Part shown: positions 25,074 to 34,767 of the stretch, piece by piece
Layout: the number at the start of each line of letters is the position of its first letter
How positions within the stretch are numbered: the stretch's first letter is position 1
NCBI RefSeq assembly: GCF_014898175.1
Contig: NZ_CP062948.1
Location: 2,728,001-2,792,000 of the forward strand
From: Bifidobacterium lemurum
Lineage (GTDB): Bacteria > Actinomycetota > Actinomycetes > Actinomycetales > Bifidobacteriaceae
Direction of reading: 5' to 3'
DNA: 64,000 bases
The notes under the pieces: model-generated
Told to the model about the DNA's origin: nothing
Seen by the model: only the letters and a program-made list of their open reading frames with translations
Databases searched by the model: none
Translations under genes and position numbers: made by a program

Positions 25074-25988
25074 ATGACCGAAATCATCCCTCCCGCCAAG
25101 CCCGCGAAATCACCGCTGGACCTGCATGTGCTGCGATACTTCCTCGCCGTGGCCGAAGAGCGCAACATCACCTGGGCGGCCGAACTGCTGCAGGTCTCGC
25201 AGCCGACGCTCTCCCGCCAACTGCGCAAGTTGGAGGACGATCTGGGAGTTCCCCTGTTCAATCGAGGCGCAAAAACCATCGATCTGACGCCCGAAGGCCA
25301 TCTGCTCTACGAGCGCGCGCAGACGCTGATCGCGCTGGCCGACAAAACCGAACGCGAACTGCGCGACTCGCAAGGCAACCTCACCGGCAACATCGCCATC
25401 GGATGCGCGGAATCCCGCAGCATGACGTATCTGTCGCGCCGCATCGCCGCATTCCGCAAACTGCATCCCCATATCCGTTTCGATATCCGCACGCTGACCG
25501 CCGACCTCACACAGGAGCGTCTGGAACAGGGATTGCTGGATCTGGGGCTGATGAGCGAACCGGTGGCGGTGGACCGCTACGACTACGTGCGCACGCACGT
25601 CACCGACCGATGGGGCATTCTGATGCGCAACGATGACCCGTTGGCGCAGCACACCACGATCCGCCCGCAGGATCTGGAGGGAGCGACGATGATCCTCCCC
25701 TACCGCGCCGAGGTGCAGCGCGAGGTGATGAACTGGCTGGGCGATTACGCCAACAGCATCACCCTCGCCGCCACGTTCAACTTCGGCACAAACGCGGTGA
25801 CGATGATGCGCAACGGTGTGGGCGTGGTGTTCGGCATCGACCTCGCCGTCATCGATGACGGCCTGCGATTCCGCCCGGTCTCCCCCAGAATGGAGACCGG
25901 TTCGGTGATCGCATGGAAGAAGGGCCAGTCGATGAGCCCGGCCGCAGCCTCGTTCGTCGAATTCCTGCGCGCCGACGAACCCGCATAA
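25074..25988 (+). CDS. LysR-family transcriptional regulator (1)
   Basis: The 304-residue protein has a 13-residue lead and then the LysR winged HTH (LHVLRYFLAVAEERNITWAA; VSQPTLSRQLRKLEDDLGVP). A periplasmic-binding-like effector domain follows from about residue 105. It lies upstream of and in the same direction as the AKR gene at 26156, after a 167-bp gap, and probably regulates this AKR-cupin-AKR cluster. It closely resembles in its HTH the regulator at 54992. The effector is unknown. The start ATG 25074 follows GAGGAACGG. Confidence 0.93.
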   Translation: MTEIIPPAKPAKSPLDLHVLRYFLAVAEERNITWAAELLQVSQPTLSRQLRKLEDDLGVPLFNRGAKTIDLTPEGHLLYERAQTLIALADKTERELRDSQGNLTGNIAIGCAESRSMTYLSRRIAAFRKLHPHIRFDIRTLTADLTQERLEQGLLDLGLMSEPVAVDRYDYVRTHVTDRWGILMRNDDPLAQHTTIRPQDLEGATMILPYRAEVQREVMNWLGDYANSITLAATFNFGTNAVTMMRNGVGVVFGIDLAVIDDGLRFRPVSPRMETGSVIAWKKGQSMSPAAASFVEFLRADEPA

Positions 25989-26131
25989 TCCGCATAGGAC
26001 TGTCTCGCACCCGCCATGGCCTCGCGTTCGCACAGTCTCGCCGCGATAGCCGAAACGCATGGCGGCGCATGTCGTTTGCTTATTGGCGGCATGGGCGCGC
26101 ACGGTGTTCAATGATGATGACATCGCAGTAA

Positions 26132-27160
<1,029 letters not shown>

Positions 27161-27214
27161 CCCGACCGCCCGCATTACCCAAGCCAACCAAAACCAACAA
27201 TCAAGGAGATAATC

Positions 27215-27613
27215 ATGGAGAATCCCAGCAGCTTTCCGATCGGCGAGCCGAACAACGCCTTCGCGCAGTACTTCATCGGCCAGAGCTATCTCGCGCCGCT
27301 GATCGACGCGCCCGAGATCGGCGTGCACAACGTCACCTTCGAGCCCGGCTGCCGCAACAACTGGCATATCCACCACGGCTCCCCACAAATCCTCATCGCG
27401 GTGGGCGGACGCGGCTACTACCAGTTCGACGGCGAGGAGGCGCACGAGCTCAAGCCCGGCGAAGCGGTCTACGTGCCCGCCGGCACCAAGCACTGGCATG
27501 GCGCCGCCCCGGATGAGGCCTTCGCGCACATCGCGATCATGCTGCCTGGCGAGAACGTCTCGACCGAATGGCTGGAGGCCGTGGAAGACGACGAATACCT
27601 TAAGCTGAAATAA
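27215..27613 (+). CDS. Cupin-domain protein
   Basis: A 132-residue single-domain cupin. Metal ligands are visible in NNWHIHHGSPQILI (H-x-H), the later glutamate/glutamine positions (YYQFDGEEAHELKPGEAVYV) and GTKHWHGAAPDEAF. Small cupins of this type are commonly encoded beside AKRs, flavodoxins and carboxymuconolactone decarboxylase-like proteins in gut bacteria. The reaction is unknown: isomerase, dioxygenase-like or sensor functions are possible. The start at 27215 has AAGGAG upstream. It lies between two AKR genes. Confidence 0.88.
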   Translation: MENPSSFPIGEPNNAFAQYFIGQSYLAPLIDAPEIGVHNVTFEPGCRNNWHIHHGSPQILIAVGGRGYYQFDGEEAHELKPGEAVYVPAGTKHWHGAAPDEAFAHIAIMLPGENVSTEWLEAVEDDEYLKLK

Positions 27614-27718
27614 GTCGAACACGATTCGTTCTTCAAGCCGCTGCGACGGTTCGGACGCCAGCAGCGGCTTTCTTTGTTTCACCGTCGCAACCGACCGTCC
27701 GATAAGGAGAAGAGCAAC

Positions 27719-28732
27719 ATGGACTATATGAAACTCGGCAATTCCGACCTGATGGTTTCCAGAATCTGCATGGGATGCATGGGATTCGGCAACGCGTCGC
27801 AGGGCCAGCACAGCTGGACGTTGGACGAGGAGAGTTCCCGCGAGATCATCAAGCGTGGATTGGATCTCGGCGTGAACTTCTTCGACACCGCGATCGCCTA
27901 CCAGAACGGCACCAGCGAACAATATCTCGGACGGGCCCTGCGTGACTTCGCCAAGCGCGATGAGGTCGTCGTCGCCACGAAGTTCACGCCCCGCACCGAA
28001 GCCGAGATCCAAGACGGCGTCACCGGACAGCGGCATGTCGAGCGCATGATCGACGCGAGCCTGAAGAACCTCGGACTCGACTATGTGGACCTGTACATCT
28101 GCCATATGTGGGATTACGGAACGCCAATCAACGAGATCCTCGAGGGGCTCGACTCGGTGGTGAAGGCCGGCAAGGCGCGCTATATCGGCATCTCCAACTG
28201 CTTCGCATGGCAGCTGGCGCAGGCCAACGCCATCGCCCAGCAGAACGGCTGGCCCCGATTCGTCTCCGTGCAGGGCCACTACAATCTCATCTTCCGCGAG
28301 GAGGAACGCGAGATGGCGCCTTTCTGCGCGCAGGAGAACATCGCCATGACGCCCTACAGCGCGCTGGCGAGCGGACGTCTGGCCCGCAGGCCCGGCGATT
28401 CCTCCAAGCGTTTGGAAGAGGACAGCTACGCCAAATCCAAATACGATCTGACCGCCGAACAGGATGGCGAGATCATCGCCAGGGTCGAACGGCTCGCGCA
28501 AAAGCACGACGTCTCGATGACCGAGGTCTCCCTGGCATGGCTGCTGACCAAGGTCACGGCGCCCGTCGTCGGCGCGACCAAACTCCACCACATCGAAACC
28601 GCGGTGAAGGCCGTTGGGCTTTCCCTGTCGGATGAGGAGATCGCATATCTGGAAGAGCCGTACGTCCCGCATCGTCTCGTGGGCGTCATGGCGCAAAACA
28701 CCGCAACACCGAAGCCAAGGAGCCGCTCATGA
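27719..28732 (+). CDS. Aldo/keto reductase (2)
   Basis: The 337-residue cytosolic AKR has D and Y in FFDTAIAYQNGTSEQYLG, K in VVVATKFTPR and H in VDLYICHMWDYG. It also has the cofactor-site ISNCFAWQLAQA and VVGATKLHHIETAVKA. The branch resembles YcsN/IolS-type reductases. The start at 27719 is preceded by AAGGAGA. Its stop codon overlaps by 4 bp the start of the lipoprotein gene at 28729 (ATGA), so the two are translated together. Confidence 0.95.
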   Translation: MDYMKLGNSDLMVSRICMGCMGFGNASQGQHSWTLDEESSREIIKRGLDLGVNFFDTAIAYQNGTSEQYLGRALRDFAKRDEVVVATKFTPRTEAEIQDGVTGQRHVERMIDASLKNLGLDYVDLYICHMWDYGTPINEILEGLDSVVKAGKARYIGISNCFAWQLAQANAIAQQNGWPRFVSVQGHYNLIFREEEREMAPFCAQENIAMTPYSALASGRLARRPGDSSKRLEEDSYAKSKYDLTAEQDGEIIARVERLAQKHDVSMTEVSLAWLLTKVTAPVVGATKLHHIETAVKAVGLSLSDEEIAYLEEPYVPHRLVGVMAQNTATPKPRSRS

Positions 28733-29307
28733 CGCAAGACGAATATTCGACCGATTCCCGACGACGGGCCGCGGCGGTATGTGGCACGCTGCTGGCGGCC
28801 ATGCTGCTGCTCGGCGCATGCGGTGCCACAGCCTCGGACACAGCCGACGCGACCACCGGCGATGGAGCCTCATCATCATCCTCAATACAGGATGCGGACA
28901 CGACGACGGACGGCTCCGCAATCACACAGGAAGACGAAACCATGCAGGACGACACAATCACAACCCAACGCATCAACGTCCAGGACGAGAACGGAACCAC
29001 CGTCGTGTTCGAGCTGAACGGCAGCTCCGCGGCGAACGATCTGCTCGGCCAACTGCCGATGACCGTCGCGGTCGAGAATTTCAGCACCAATGAGAAGATC
29101 TTCTATCCGGATGCGTTGGACGTCTCCGACACTCCGCTGGCGAGCGTCGCGGTCGGAACGCTGGCCTACTACGAGCCGTGGGGCGATGTCGTCATGTTCT
29201 ACGGCTCGTACAACGCCAACAACGCCCTGTACGAGCTCGGACATGTGGTGTCCGGCGGCGACGCCATCGCCAATCTCTCCGGCACCATCACCATCGCCGC
29301 CGGATAG
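28729..29307 (+). CDS. Lipoprotein with cyclophilin-like fold domain
   Basis: The 192-residue product has a signal peptide with lipobox LLLGAC (about residues 26-31). An S/T/D-rich linker of about 55 residues follows, then a C-terminal domain (NGSSAANDLLGQLPMTVAVE; TLAYYEPWGDVVMFYGSY). This domain matches the small cyclophilin_like family (PF18050), usually encoded with flavodoxins and AKRs. It is predicted to face outside. Its overlap with the cytosolic AKR gene suggests shared expression; whether it binds peptides, a cofactor or a substrate is unknown. Confidence 0.82.
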   Translation: MTQDEYSTDSRRRAAAVCGTLLAAMLLLGACGATASDTADATTGDGASSSSSIQDADTTTDGSAITQEDETMQDDTITTQRINVQDENGTTVVFELNGSSAANDLLGQLPMTVAVENFSTNEKIFYPDALDVSDTPLASVAVGTLAYYEPWGDVVMFYGSYNANNALYELGHVVSGGDAIANLSGTITIAAG

Positions 29308-29346
29308 CCGGCGAAACCACAATGCCTTTCCTAACCGATATCAATA

Positions 29347-29544
29347 GCTATCTGCGTTAGCGGTAGTGGAAATGGCAGTCTGCGGAGGTCGATCTACGTT
29401 AGCGGTAGTGCCCTTACAGGCCGACAGCGTGTATGGGCCGCGGAATACCAGGCTTGCTAGATGGGATAGGGCCGATAGGGCACTACCGCTAACGTAGATC
29501 GACCATTGCAGACCCGAAAATCCACTACCGCTAACGCAGATAGC
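29347..29544. repeat. 198-bp nested palindrome built from four copies of one motif
   Basis: The outer arms are 24 bp perfect (29347-29370 with 29521-29544) and the inner arms 28 bp perfect (29387-29414 with 29477-29504). All four contain CGTTAGCGGTAGTG or its inverse. A 62-nt centre separates the inner arms. GTCTGC/GCAGAC between the arms adds a partial pair. The structure fills the gap 29308-29619 between two convergent genes, in which no gene is visible. It has no T-run and is longer than a terminator; it may be a miniature mobile element or a dimeric protein target. Confidence 0.85.
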
Positions 29545-29619
29545 ATGTCAATCGGTGCAATGTCCAGCAATCTTCCCTAGCACCCGCTTCAGCATCCGCT
29601 TTGGTTTTCTCAGTTCCGG

Positions 29620-30843
29620 TCAGCCGTGCCTGCGCTCGGCAACGTAGGCGTTGACGCCGCGGACGAAACGGTCGAGCGCGTCGCACACGCGTTCGAGGGG
29701 ACACGCGACGTTCAACCGCAGGAACCGCGCGCCGTCGCCATGGTATTGGCCGCCGGCCGTGAGCAGCAGACCGGTCGTGCGCTGCAGATAATCGCCCAGA
29801 TCCTCGGTGTCCCGCCCGTCTACGGCATCCAGCACATCCGCGCAATCCAACCACAGCAGGTAGGTGGCCTCCCCCGGCACCACGCGCACGCCCGCGCCTT
29901 CAGGCAACGCCGGCCAATGCGAGGGATCGTGCAGATAGTCGGTGACCACGCGGCGGTTCTCCGCCAGATACGCGCGCAGTTCCTCCAGCCAAGACTCTCC
30001 TTGGGTGAACGCGGCCACGGCGGCGGGAATGGCGAACGCGCCCGGCTCCCCCACCTCGTCGGTGTTGATGCCGCGCCAGACGCGGTGCCGCAGGGTCGGA
30101 TCCGGCACGACGACCGCGGCCGTGTGCAGGCCGGCCAGGTTGAAGGTTTTCGTCGGCGCCACGCAGGTGACCGAGTTGTCACGGCAATGCGCGCTGACGG
30201 AGGCGAACGGCGTGTAGTCGACGCCGGGCATGGTCAGGTCGCAGTGGATTTCGTCGGAGACGACGATGGCATGGTGCTTCCATGCGAGCTCGCCGATGCG
30301 CTCCAACGTGTCTTTCTCCCACACGATGCCGATGGGATTGTGCGGATTACACAGCAGCATCAGCGAGGTCTGCGGGTTGGCGAGCTTGCGTTCCAGGTCG
30401 GCGAAATCGATGCCGTAGCGCATGGTCGCCTCGTCATAGACGAGTGGGCATTCGATCGGATTGCGGCCGTTGTTGAGGATCGAATTGAAGAAGATGTCGT
30501 AGACGGGCGTCATGACCAGCACGTTCTCGGCCGGAGTGGTGAGTTTGCGCACGATGCTGGAGATGGTGGGCACCACACCGGTGGAGAACACCAGCCATTC
30601 CTCGTCGAAGCGGAAGCCATGCCGGCGTTCCCACCAGTTCGCGATGGCATGCCGCCATTGGGCGGTTTCGATCGCATAGCCGAACACGCCTCGGTCCAGT
30701 TCGCGCTGCAGGGCCTCGCGGATCTCAGGCGCGGTGGCGAAGTCCATATCCGCCACCCACATGGGCAGTTCGGCGTTGTATTCGTCCCATTTGAGTGATC
30801 CGGTACCGCGCCGGTCGATCAGAGTGTCGAAATCGTAGGTCAT
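29620..30843 (-). CDS. MalY/PatB-family PLP aminotransferase (cystathionine beta-lyase-like)
   Basis: A fold-type I PLP enzyme of 407 residues. The family N-terminus (RRGTGSLKWDEY, then LPMWVADMDFATAPEI), the cofactor-site aspartate/tyrosine region (VVSDEIHCDLTMPG) and the Schiff-base lysine (CVAPTKTFNLAGLHTA) are present. MalY/PatB members cleave cystathionine to homocysteine, pyruvate and ammonia, so a methionine-pathway role is likely. The frame extends upstream through a dispersed repeat; the true start is the ATG at 30843 after GGAGAAGG. It converges on the cyclophilin-like lipoprotein gene across the nested palindrome. Confidence 0.92.
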   Translation of the reverse strand: MTYDFDTLIDRRGTGSLKWDEYNAELPMWVADMDFATAPEIREALQRELDRGVFGYAIETAQWRHAIANWWERRHGFRFDEEWLVFSTGVVPTISSIVRKLTTPAENVLVMTPVYDIFFNSILNNGRNPIECPLVYDEATMRYGIDFADLERKLANPQTSLMLLCNPHNPIGIVWEKDTLERIGELAWKHHAIVVSDEIHCDLTMPGVDYTPFASVSAHCRDNSVTCVAPTKTFNLAGLHTAAVVVPDPTLRHRVWRGINTDEVGEPGAFAIPAAVAAFTQGESWLEELRAYLAENRRVVTDYLHDPSHWPALPEGAGVRVVPGEATYLLWLDCADVLDAVDGRDTEDLGDYLQRTTGLLLTAGGQYHGDGARFLRLNVACPLERVCDALDRFVRGVNAYVAERRHG

Positions 30844-30862
30844 ACCTTCTCCTATAGCACAA

Positions 30863-31083
30863 GAGATCCCTCGACTCCGCTCGGGATGACGAAAAACGGA
30901 AAACACACCCCGCACGGGATAACGGAGAAGACCACACAAATCGCCTGGAACGTCGAAAGACACTCCTCGTCATCCTGAGCGAAGGGCGCAGCCCCGCAGT
31001 CGAAGGATCTCCTCTCCGTCATCCCAGACGAAGCCGAAGCCCTTCGTCATCCTAAGCGGAGCGAAGCGAGGCGCAAGGATCTC
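30863..31083. repeat. Cluster of three to four dispersed repeat copies
   Basis: A single GAGATCCCTCGACTCCGCTC unit is at 30863-30891. Forward CGTCATCCTGAGCGAAGG-type units occupy 30968-31011, a broken one begins at 31017, and another covers 31045-31083 up to the DUF3737 stop region. They lie between two minus-strand genes. Confidence 0.75.
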
Positions 31084-31089
31084 CATTGT

Positions 31090-32091
31090 TTAGAACGATG
31101 CGGGCTTGGTGTCGCTGCGCGATTCGATGGTATCGCAGACGATGCGGGTGGCGGACACGTCCACCTCGTTGGGGTTCATGGTCAGCTCGCCGATCCTTTC
31201 GGCGCGAATCACGCCGCCCGACGGGTTGAGCACGCTGTCGATGGCGCCGTCGACCTGCACGTCCACGGTGGAGTATTCGAAGGCGAGCGTGGTGTTGAGC
31301 AGGCGGCAGTCGCGCATCACGAGATTGTCGATGTAGCACATGCCCTGCAGGCTTTCGATGGTGCAGTTGACCAGGGTGATGTTCTTCGAGTTCCAGCCGA
31401 AGTATTCGCCGGAGATGAAGGAGTCGTAGACGGTGATGTTCTCGGCGTTCCAGAAGGCGTCTTTGGAGAGCATTCGCGCGTTGTGCACCTCCACGTTCTT
31501 CGCGCCGTCGAAGGAGTAGTTGCCCACCAGCGTGAACCCGTCGATGGTCATGTTCTCGCAGTTCATGGCGAAGTAGTCGCCTTTGGCGCTCACCTGGTTC
31601 ATGACGACGTTGCGGCAATGCCACAGCGTTTCGGCCGCGTTCGGGAACTGCACGTTCGTCAGCCGCACGCCGTCGGCGCGGCGGAAGTTCTTCGGCGCCT
31701 CGATGACGCTGTTCTCCACGGTGATGTTGTTCGTGTACCACGCGCCGGCGCGCGCCATCTCGAACCATGTGCAGTCCTTGGCGACGATGTTCTCGCAATA
31801 CCACAGCGGATACTTCCATTTGAACATGCCGCCGATGATCTCCAGATCGCGTGCGTGCTTGAGCGGCGATTCGCCGTCGGAGAACGTCGAGTCGACGATG
31901 CGCTGCTTCGATGCCCGGAACATCGCGCGTTCGCCGGTGAGCACCTGCTGGCACACGTCCGCGGACTCGCGGTGGTGCTCATGCTCGTTCAACTGTCGCT
32001 TCGCCAGACACGCGCATTCCGCCGCGCCGTCGCCCGCCGCGGAGGAGTCAAGATTCTTCAATGAGGCCGCGTTTGATGCCGTTACGCCCAT
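31090..32091 (-). CDS. DUF3737 family right-handed beta-helix protein
   Basis: The 333-residue cytosolic protein matches DUF3737. After a non-conserved 55-residue lead comes RIVDSTFSDGESPLKHARDL, then short repeating strands rich in N, C and aromatic residues (NITVYDSFISGEYFGWNSKN; NITLVNCTIESLQGMCYIDN) that build a parallel beta-helix. Such folds often act on or bind carbohydrates, but no activity is known for this family. The ATG at 32091 follows GGAAGGA. It is divergent neither with nor operonic to the LysR gene at 32177, which lies upstream on the same strand. Confidence 0.85.
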   Translation of the reverse strand: MGVTASNAASLKNLDSSAAGDGAAECACLAKRQLNEHEHHRESADVCQQVLTGERAMFRASKQRIVDSTFSDGESPLKHARDLEIIGGMFKWKYPLWYCENIVAKDCTWFEMARAGAWYTNNITVENSVIEAPKNFRRADGVRLTNVQFPNAAETLWHCRNVVMNQVSAKGDYFAMNCENMTIDGFTLVGNYSFDGAKNVEVHNARMLSKDAFWNAENITVYDSFISGEYFGWNSKNITLVNCTIESLQGMCYIDNLVMRDCRLLNTTLAFEYSTVDVQVDGAIDSVLNPSGGVIRAERIGELTMNPNEVDVSATRIVCDTIESRSDTKPASF

Positions 32092-32176
32092 GATGCCGTC
32101 CTTCCTGTCGTATTACCGGCATTCAATCACCATCATGGGCGCATATCAAATACCCATCAACGATGCCCCTCCATGC

Positions 32177-33073
32177 TCAATCGTTATGGAAGAGCGGGCC
32201 GGCGGCGCGCATCGCTTCGACGAACCGTTCGACGATGGGGGCGGGTTTCAGCGGATAGACGATGCCGTAGGGCACGGTATAGCGCCATTCGCAGGGAACC
32301 GTGACCAACGAGGGATGCAGCTCTGACCAGATTTGGACGCTGACCATCAGACCGCCCAGAGCCTCGACCTGGTTGAACACCTCGGTGCCGTAACTGGGCA
32401 CGCTGTGGATGCGAATGCCGGGATGATTCGTTTCGATCTCGTCACGCAGCTCGTCGATATAGCTAGTGTCGCCCCGGCGGATCATGATCAGCGTCTGCCC
32501 GTCGAGATCATCGAAGGTCAGGCGGCGTTTATAGGCCAGAGGATGGTTCCGGGCCATCGCGCAGCACAACGGCAGGTCGGCGAGACGCAGCGCCTGACAG
32601 CGATTGTTCCACAACGTCGAGGGGTATATTCCGGCGATGACGTCGATTCCCTCGCCAAGCGCGTCAAGCACGGCGAGCAGGGATTCGTCATTGAAGGGAA
32701 CGACGTTCAACGAGATGTCCTGATACCGCCGGCTGACCGTCGACCAGGCGTCCACCAGCGTTTTGCAGGGGCGCAATTGCGATGTGCCGATGCGGATGGA
32801 CCGCCCGCTCAAGCGTTCGATGTCTTTGGCGGCCCGCACGGCCTGCTCGGATATGCCGATGATGCGTTTGGCGTCGCGATAGATGCTGCGTCCGGCGTCG
32901 GTCAGTTCGATGCCCTGCCGGCTGCGGACGAACAGGGTGACGCCAAGTCTCGATTCCAGCAGATTGATCTGTTTGATCAGCGCGTTGGTCGAGATGTACA
33001 GCCGCTGCGCCGCCTGGGAGAAGCTTCCGCAGTCGGCGGCCATCAGAAATCCGTCCAGATGCTTGTCGTACAT
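32177..33073 (-). CDS. LysR-family transcriptional regulator (2)
   Basis: The 298-residue protein has the LysR winged HTH (HLDGFLMAADCGSFSQAAQR; STNALIKQINLLESRLGVTL) and an effector domain from about residue 90. I chose the ATG at 33073 because GAGGTGG lies 5 bp upstream. It is transcribed divergently from the flavodoxin-AKR fusion gene at 33221. The 147-bp space holds a T-N11-A-style dyad, TGAAC (33103-33107) with GTTCA (33114-33118), a likely LysR site. Its HTH is of the same subtype as the regulator at 62234. Confidence 0.92.
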   Translation of the reverse strand: MYDKHLDGFLMAADCGSFSQAAQRLYISTNALIKQINLLESRLGVTLFVRSRQGIELTDAGRSIYRDAKRIIGISEQAVRAAKDIERLSGRSIRIGTSQLRPCKTLVDAWSTVSRRYQDISLNVVPFNDESLLAVLDALGEGIDVIAGIYPSTLWNNRCQALRLADLPLCCAMARNHPLAYKRRLTFDDLDGQTLIMIRRGDTSYIDELRDEIETNHPGIRIHSVPSYGTEVFNQVEALGGLMVSVQIWSELHPSLVTVPCEWRYTVPYGIVYPLKPAPIVERFVEAMRAAGPLFHND

Positions 33074-33220
33074 ACGCCACCTCACCACACCACATCAGCG
33101 TATGAACCTTTCAGTTCACACACTGATAGCATATCGCGACCACGGGCGCGGCGTTGCCGAATCCGCGCCGCCATATAACTAAAACCAGTCGCCCACAAAA
33201 CCCTCGGAAAGGAGACGCGG

Positions 33221-34696
33221 ATGATACGCAAAACATTGACCTGCATGCTCGCATGCGTCATGGGACTCACCATGGCTGGATGCTCGGGCGGATCCGAAGG
33301 CGGAAGTTCTTCGACCGCCGCCGACGGCACCATCAACGCCACACTGCCCGACGCATCGGCAACCGCAACCCCGCTGGTGGTCTACTACTCGTATTCCGGC
33401 AACACCAGACGCATCGCGCAGCGTCTCGCCACCATCATCGACGCGGACTCATACGAGATTCGAACCGTCGACTCCTATCCGGAGAATCCCCACGACACCG
33501 CCGAAGTCTCCCAACAGGAGCGGAACAGCGGTGATCTGCCCGAACTCGTGGACGATCTGCCCGACTTGGAGGCATACGACACCATATACATCGGCGGCCC
33601 CATTTGGAACGGATATATGGCGACCCCGCTGGAACGCTATCTTGAAAGCACCGATTTCTCCGGCAAAACCGTGGTTCCGTTCAGCACCAGCATGGGATCC
33701 GGCCAGAGCGGATACCTCGACGATTTCAACGAACGCGTGCGCGACCCCGAGACCATCGGATCGTATACGGATATCGAATTCCCGGACAACGGCGATCCGG
33801 ATGCGTTCACCGACGAGCAGATCGACGAACTGCTGTCCGATTGGCTCGACGACAACGACGCACGCCCGCATGTCGTCGCCGATGTCACGTTGAACAGCGG
33901 ATACACCATGCCGATGCTGGGACTCGGCACTTGGACGCTGTCGGACGACGAGGCGGAGAACTGCGTGTACCACGCGCTCGAGGACGGATACCGACTGGTG
34001 GACACCGCCCAGTATTACGGCAACGAGGTGGGCGTCGGCAGGGGCGTGCGCAAGGCGATCGCCGACGGCATCGTCACCCGCGACGAGGTGTTCGTGACCA
34101 CCAAAATCATGCCCGGCACCTATGCGGACCCGGACGGCGCGATCCAGGAGTCGCTGGACAGGCTGAATCTGGAATATATCGACCTGTTGCTGCTGCACCA
34201 GCCCGGATCGCACGACGAAGAGGTGTACCGCGGCATGGAAAGGGCCGTGGACGAAGGCGTGGTGCGTTCGATCGGCATCTCCAACTATTACACGCAGGAG
34301 GCGGTGGACGAGGTGTTGTCGTTCGCGCGCATCACACCTGCGGTGATCCAGAACGAGCACCATATCTACAATCAGGACGACACCCTGCAGCGGTATGTGA
34401 GCCAATACGGCATCGCCATGGAAGGCTGGTATCCGTTCGGCGGCCGTGGCCACACGTCGGAAAGCTTCAACAACGAAACCATCATGGCTTTGGCCGACGA
34501 ATACGGCAAGACCTCCGCCCAGATCATTCTCCGCTGGCAGCTGCAGACCGGTTTCATCGCTATTCCGGGCTCGAGCAACCCCGATCATATCGCCGAGAAC
34601 CACGACATCTTCGACTTCGAGCTCACGGACGAGGACATGCGTTCCATCGGGGCCATCGACGAGGGTCTTCGCTATGAGGAGGCATGGCACGACTAA
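33221..34696 (+). CDS. Secreted lipoprotein fusion: flavodoxin domain + aldo/keto reductase
   Basis: One 491-residue reading frame carries a lipoprotein signal (TMAGC, Cys21) and a short S/T-rich linker. A flavodoxin domain follows (about 52-212; FMN phosphate loop SYSGNTRR at 57-64; YIGGPIWNGYMATPLERYLE), joined directly to a complete AKR domain (about 218-491). The AKR tetrad is intact: D261, Y266, K295, H326. The joined domains, predicted to sit outside the membrane, suggest FMN-linked reduction of a carbonyl substrate there. Normally both domains use cytosolic cofactors, so the electron source is a puzzle. It heads a likely operon with two more AKR genes. No frameshift is involved. Confidence 0.93.
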   Translation: MIRKTLTCMLACVMGLTMAGCSGGSEGGSSSTAADGTINATLPDASATATPLVVYYSYSGNTRRIAQRLATIIDADSYEIRTVDSYPENPHDTAEVSQQERNSGDLPELVDDLPDLEAYDTIYIGGPIWNGYMATPLERYLESTDFSGKTVVPFSTSMGSGQSGYLDDFNERVRDPETIGSYTDIEFPDNGDPDAFTDEQIDELLSDWLDDNDARPHVVADVTLNSGYTMPMLGLGTWTLSDDEAENCVYHALEDGYRLVDTAQYYGNEVGVGRGVRKAIADGIVTRDEVFVTTKIMPGTYADPDGAIQESLDRLNLEYIDLLLLHQPGSHDEEVYRGMERAVDEGVVRSIGISNYYTQEAVDEVLSFARITPAVIQNEHHIYNQDDTLQRYVSQYGIAMEGWYPFGGRGHTSESFNNETIMALADEYGKTSAQIILRWQLQTGFIAIPGSSNPDHIAENHDIFDFELTDEDMRSIGAIDEGLRYEEAWHD

Positions 34697-34767
34697 CCGC
34701 GCCGGGCACCTCCCCAGCCCCATCGTCATCGAAACCACCGCAGACGCAACCATATAAGGAGCACACT

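Noticed and set aside
29347..29544. Ordinary bidirectional terminator
   Set aside because: No T-runs, arms longer than 50 bp in total and a 62-nt centre.
33221..34696. Flavodoxin-AKR fusion as a sequencing artefact
   Set aside because: The frame is continuous without compensating frameshifts, both domains have intact motifs, and the linker is short but plausible.
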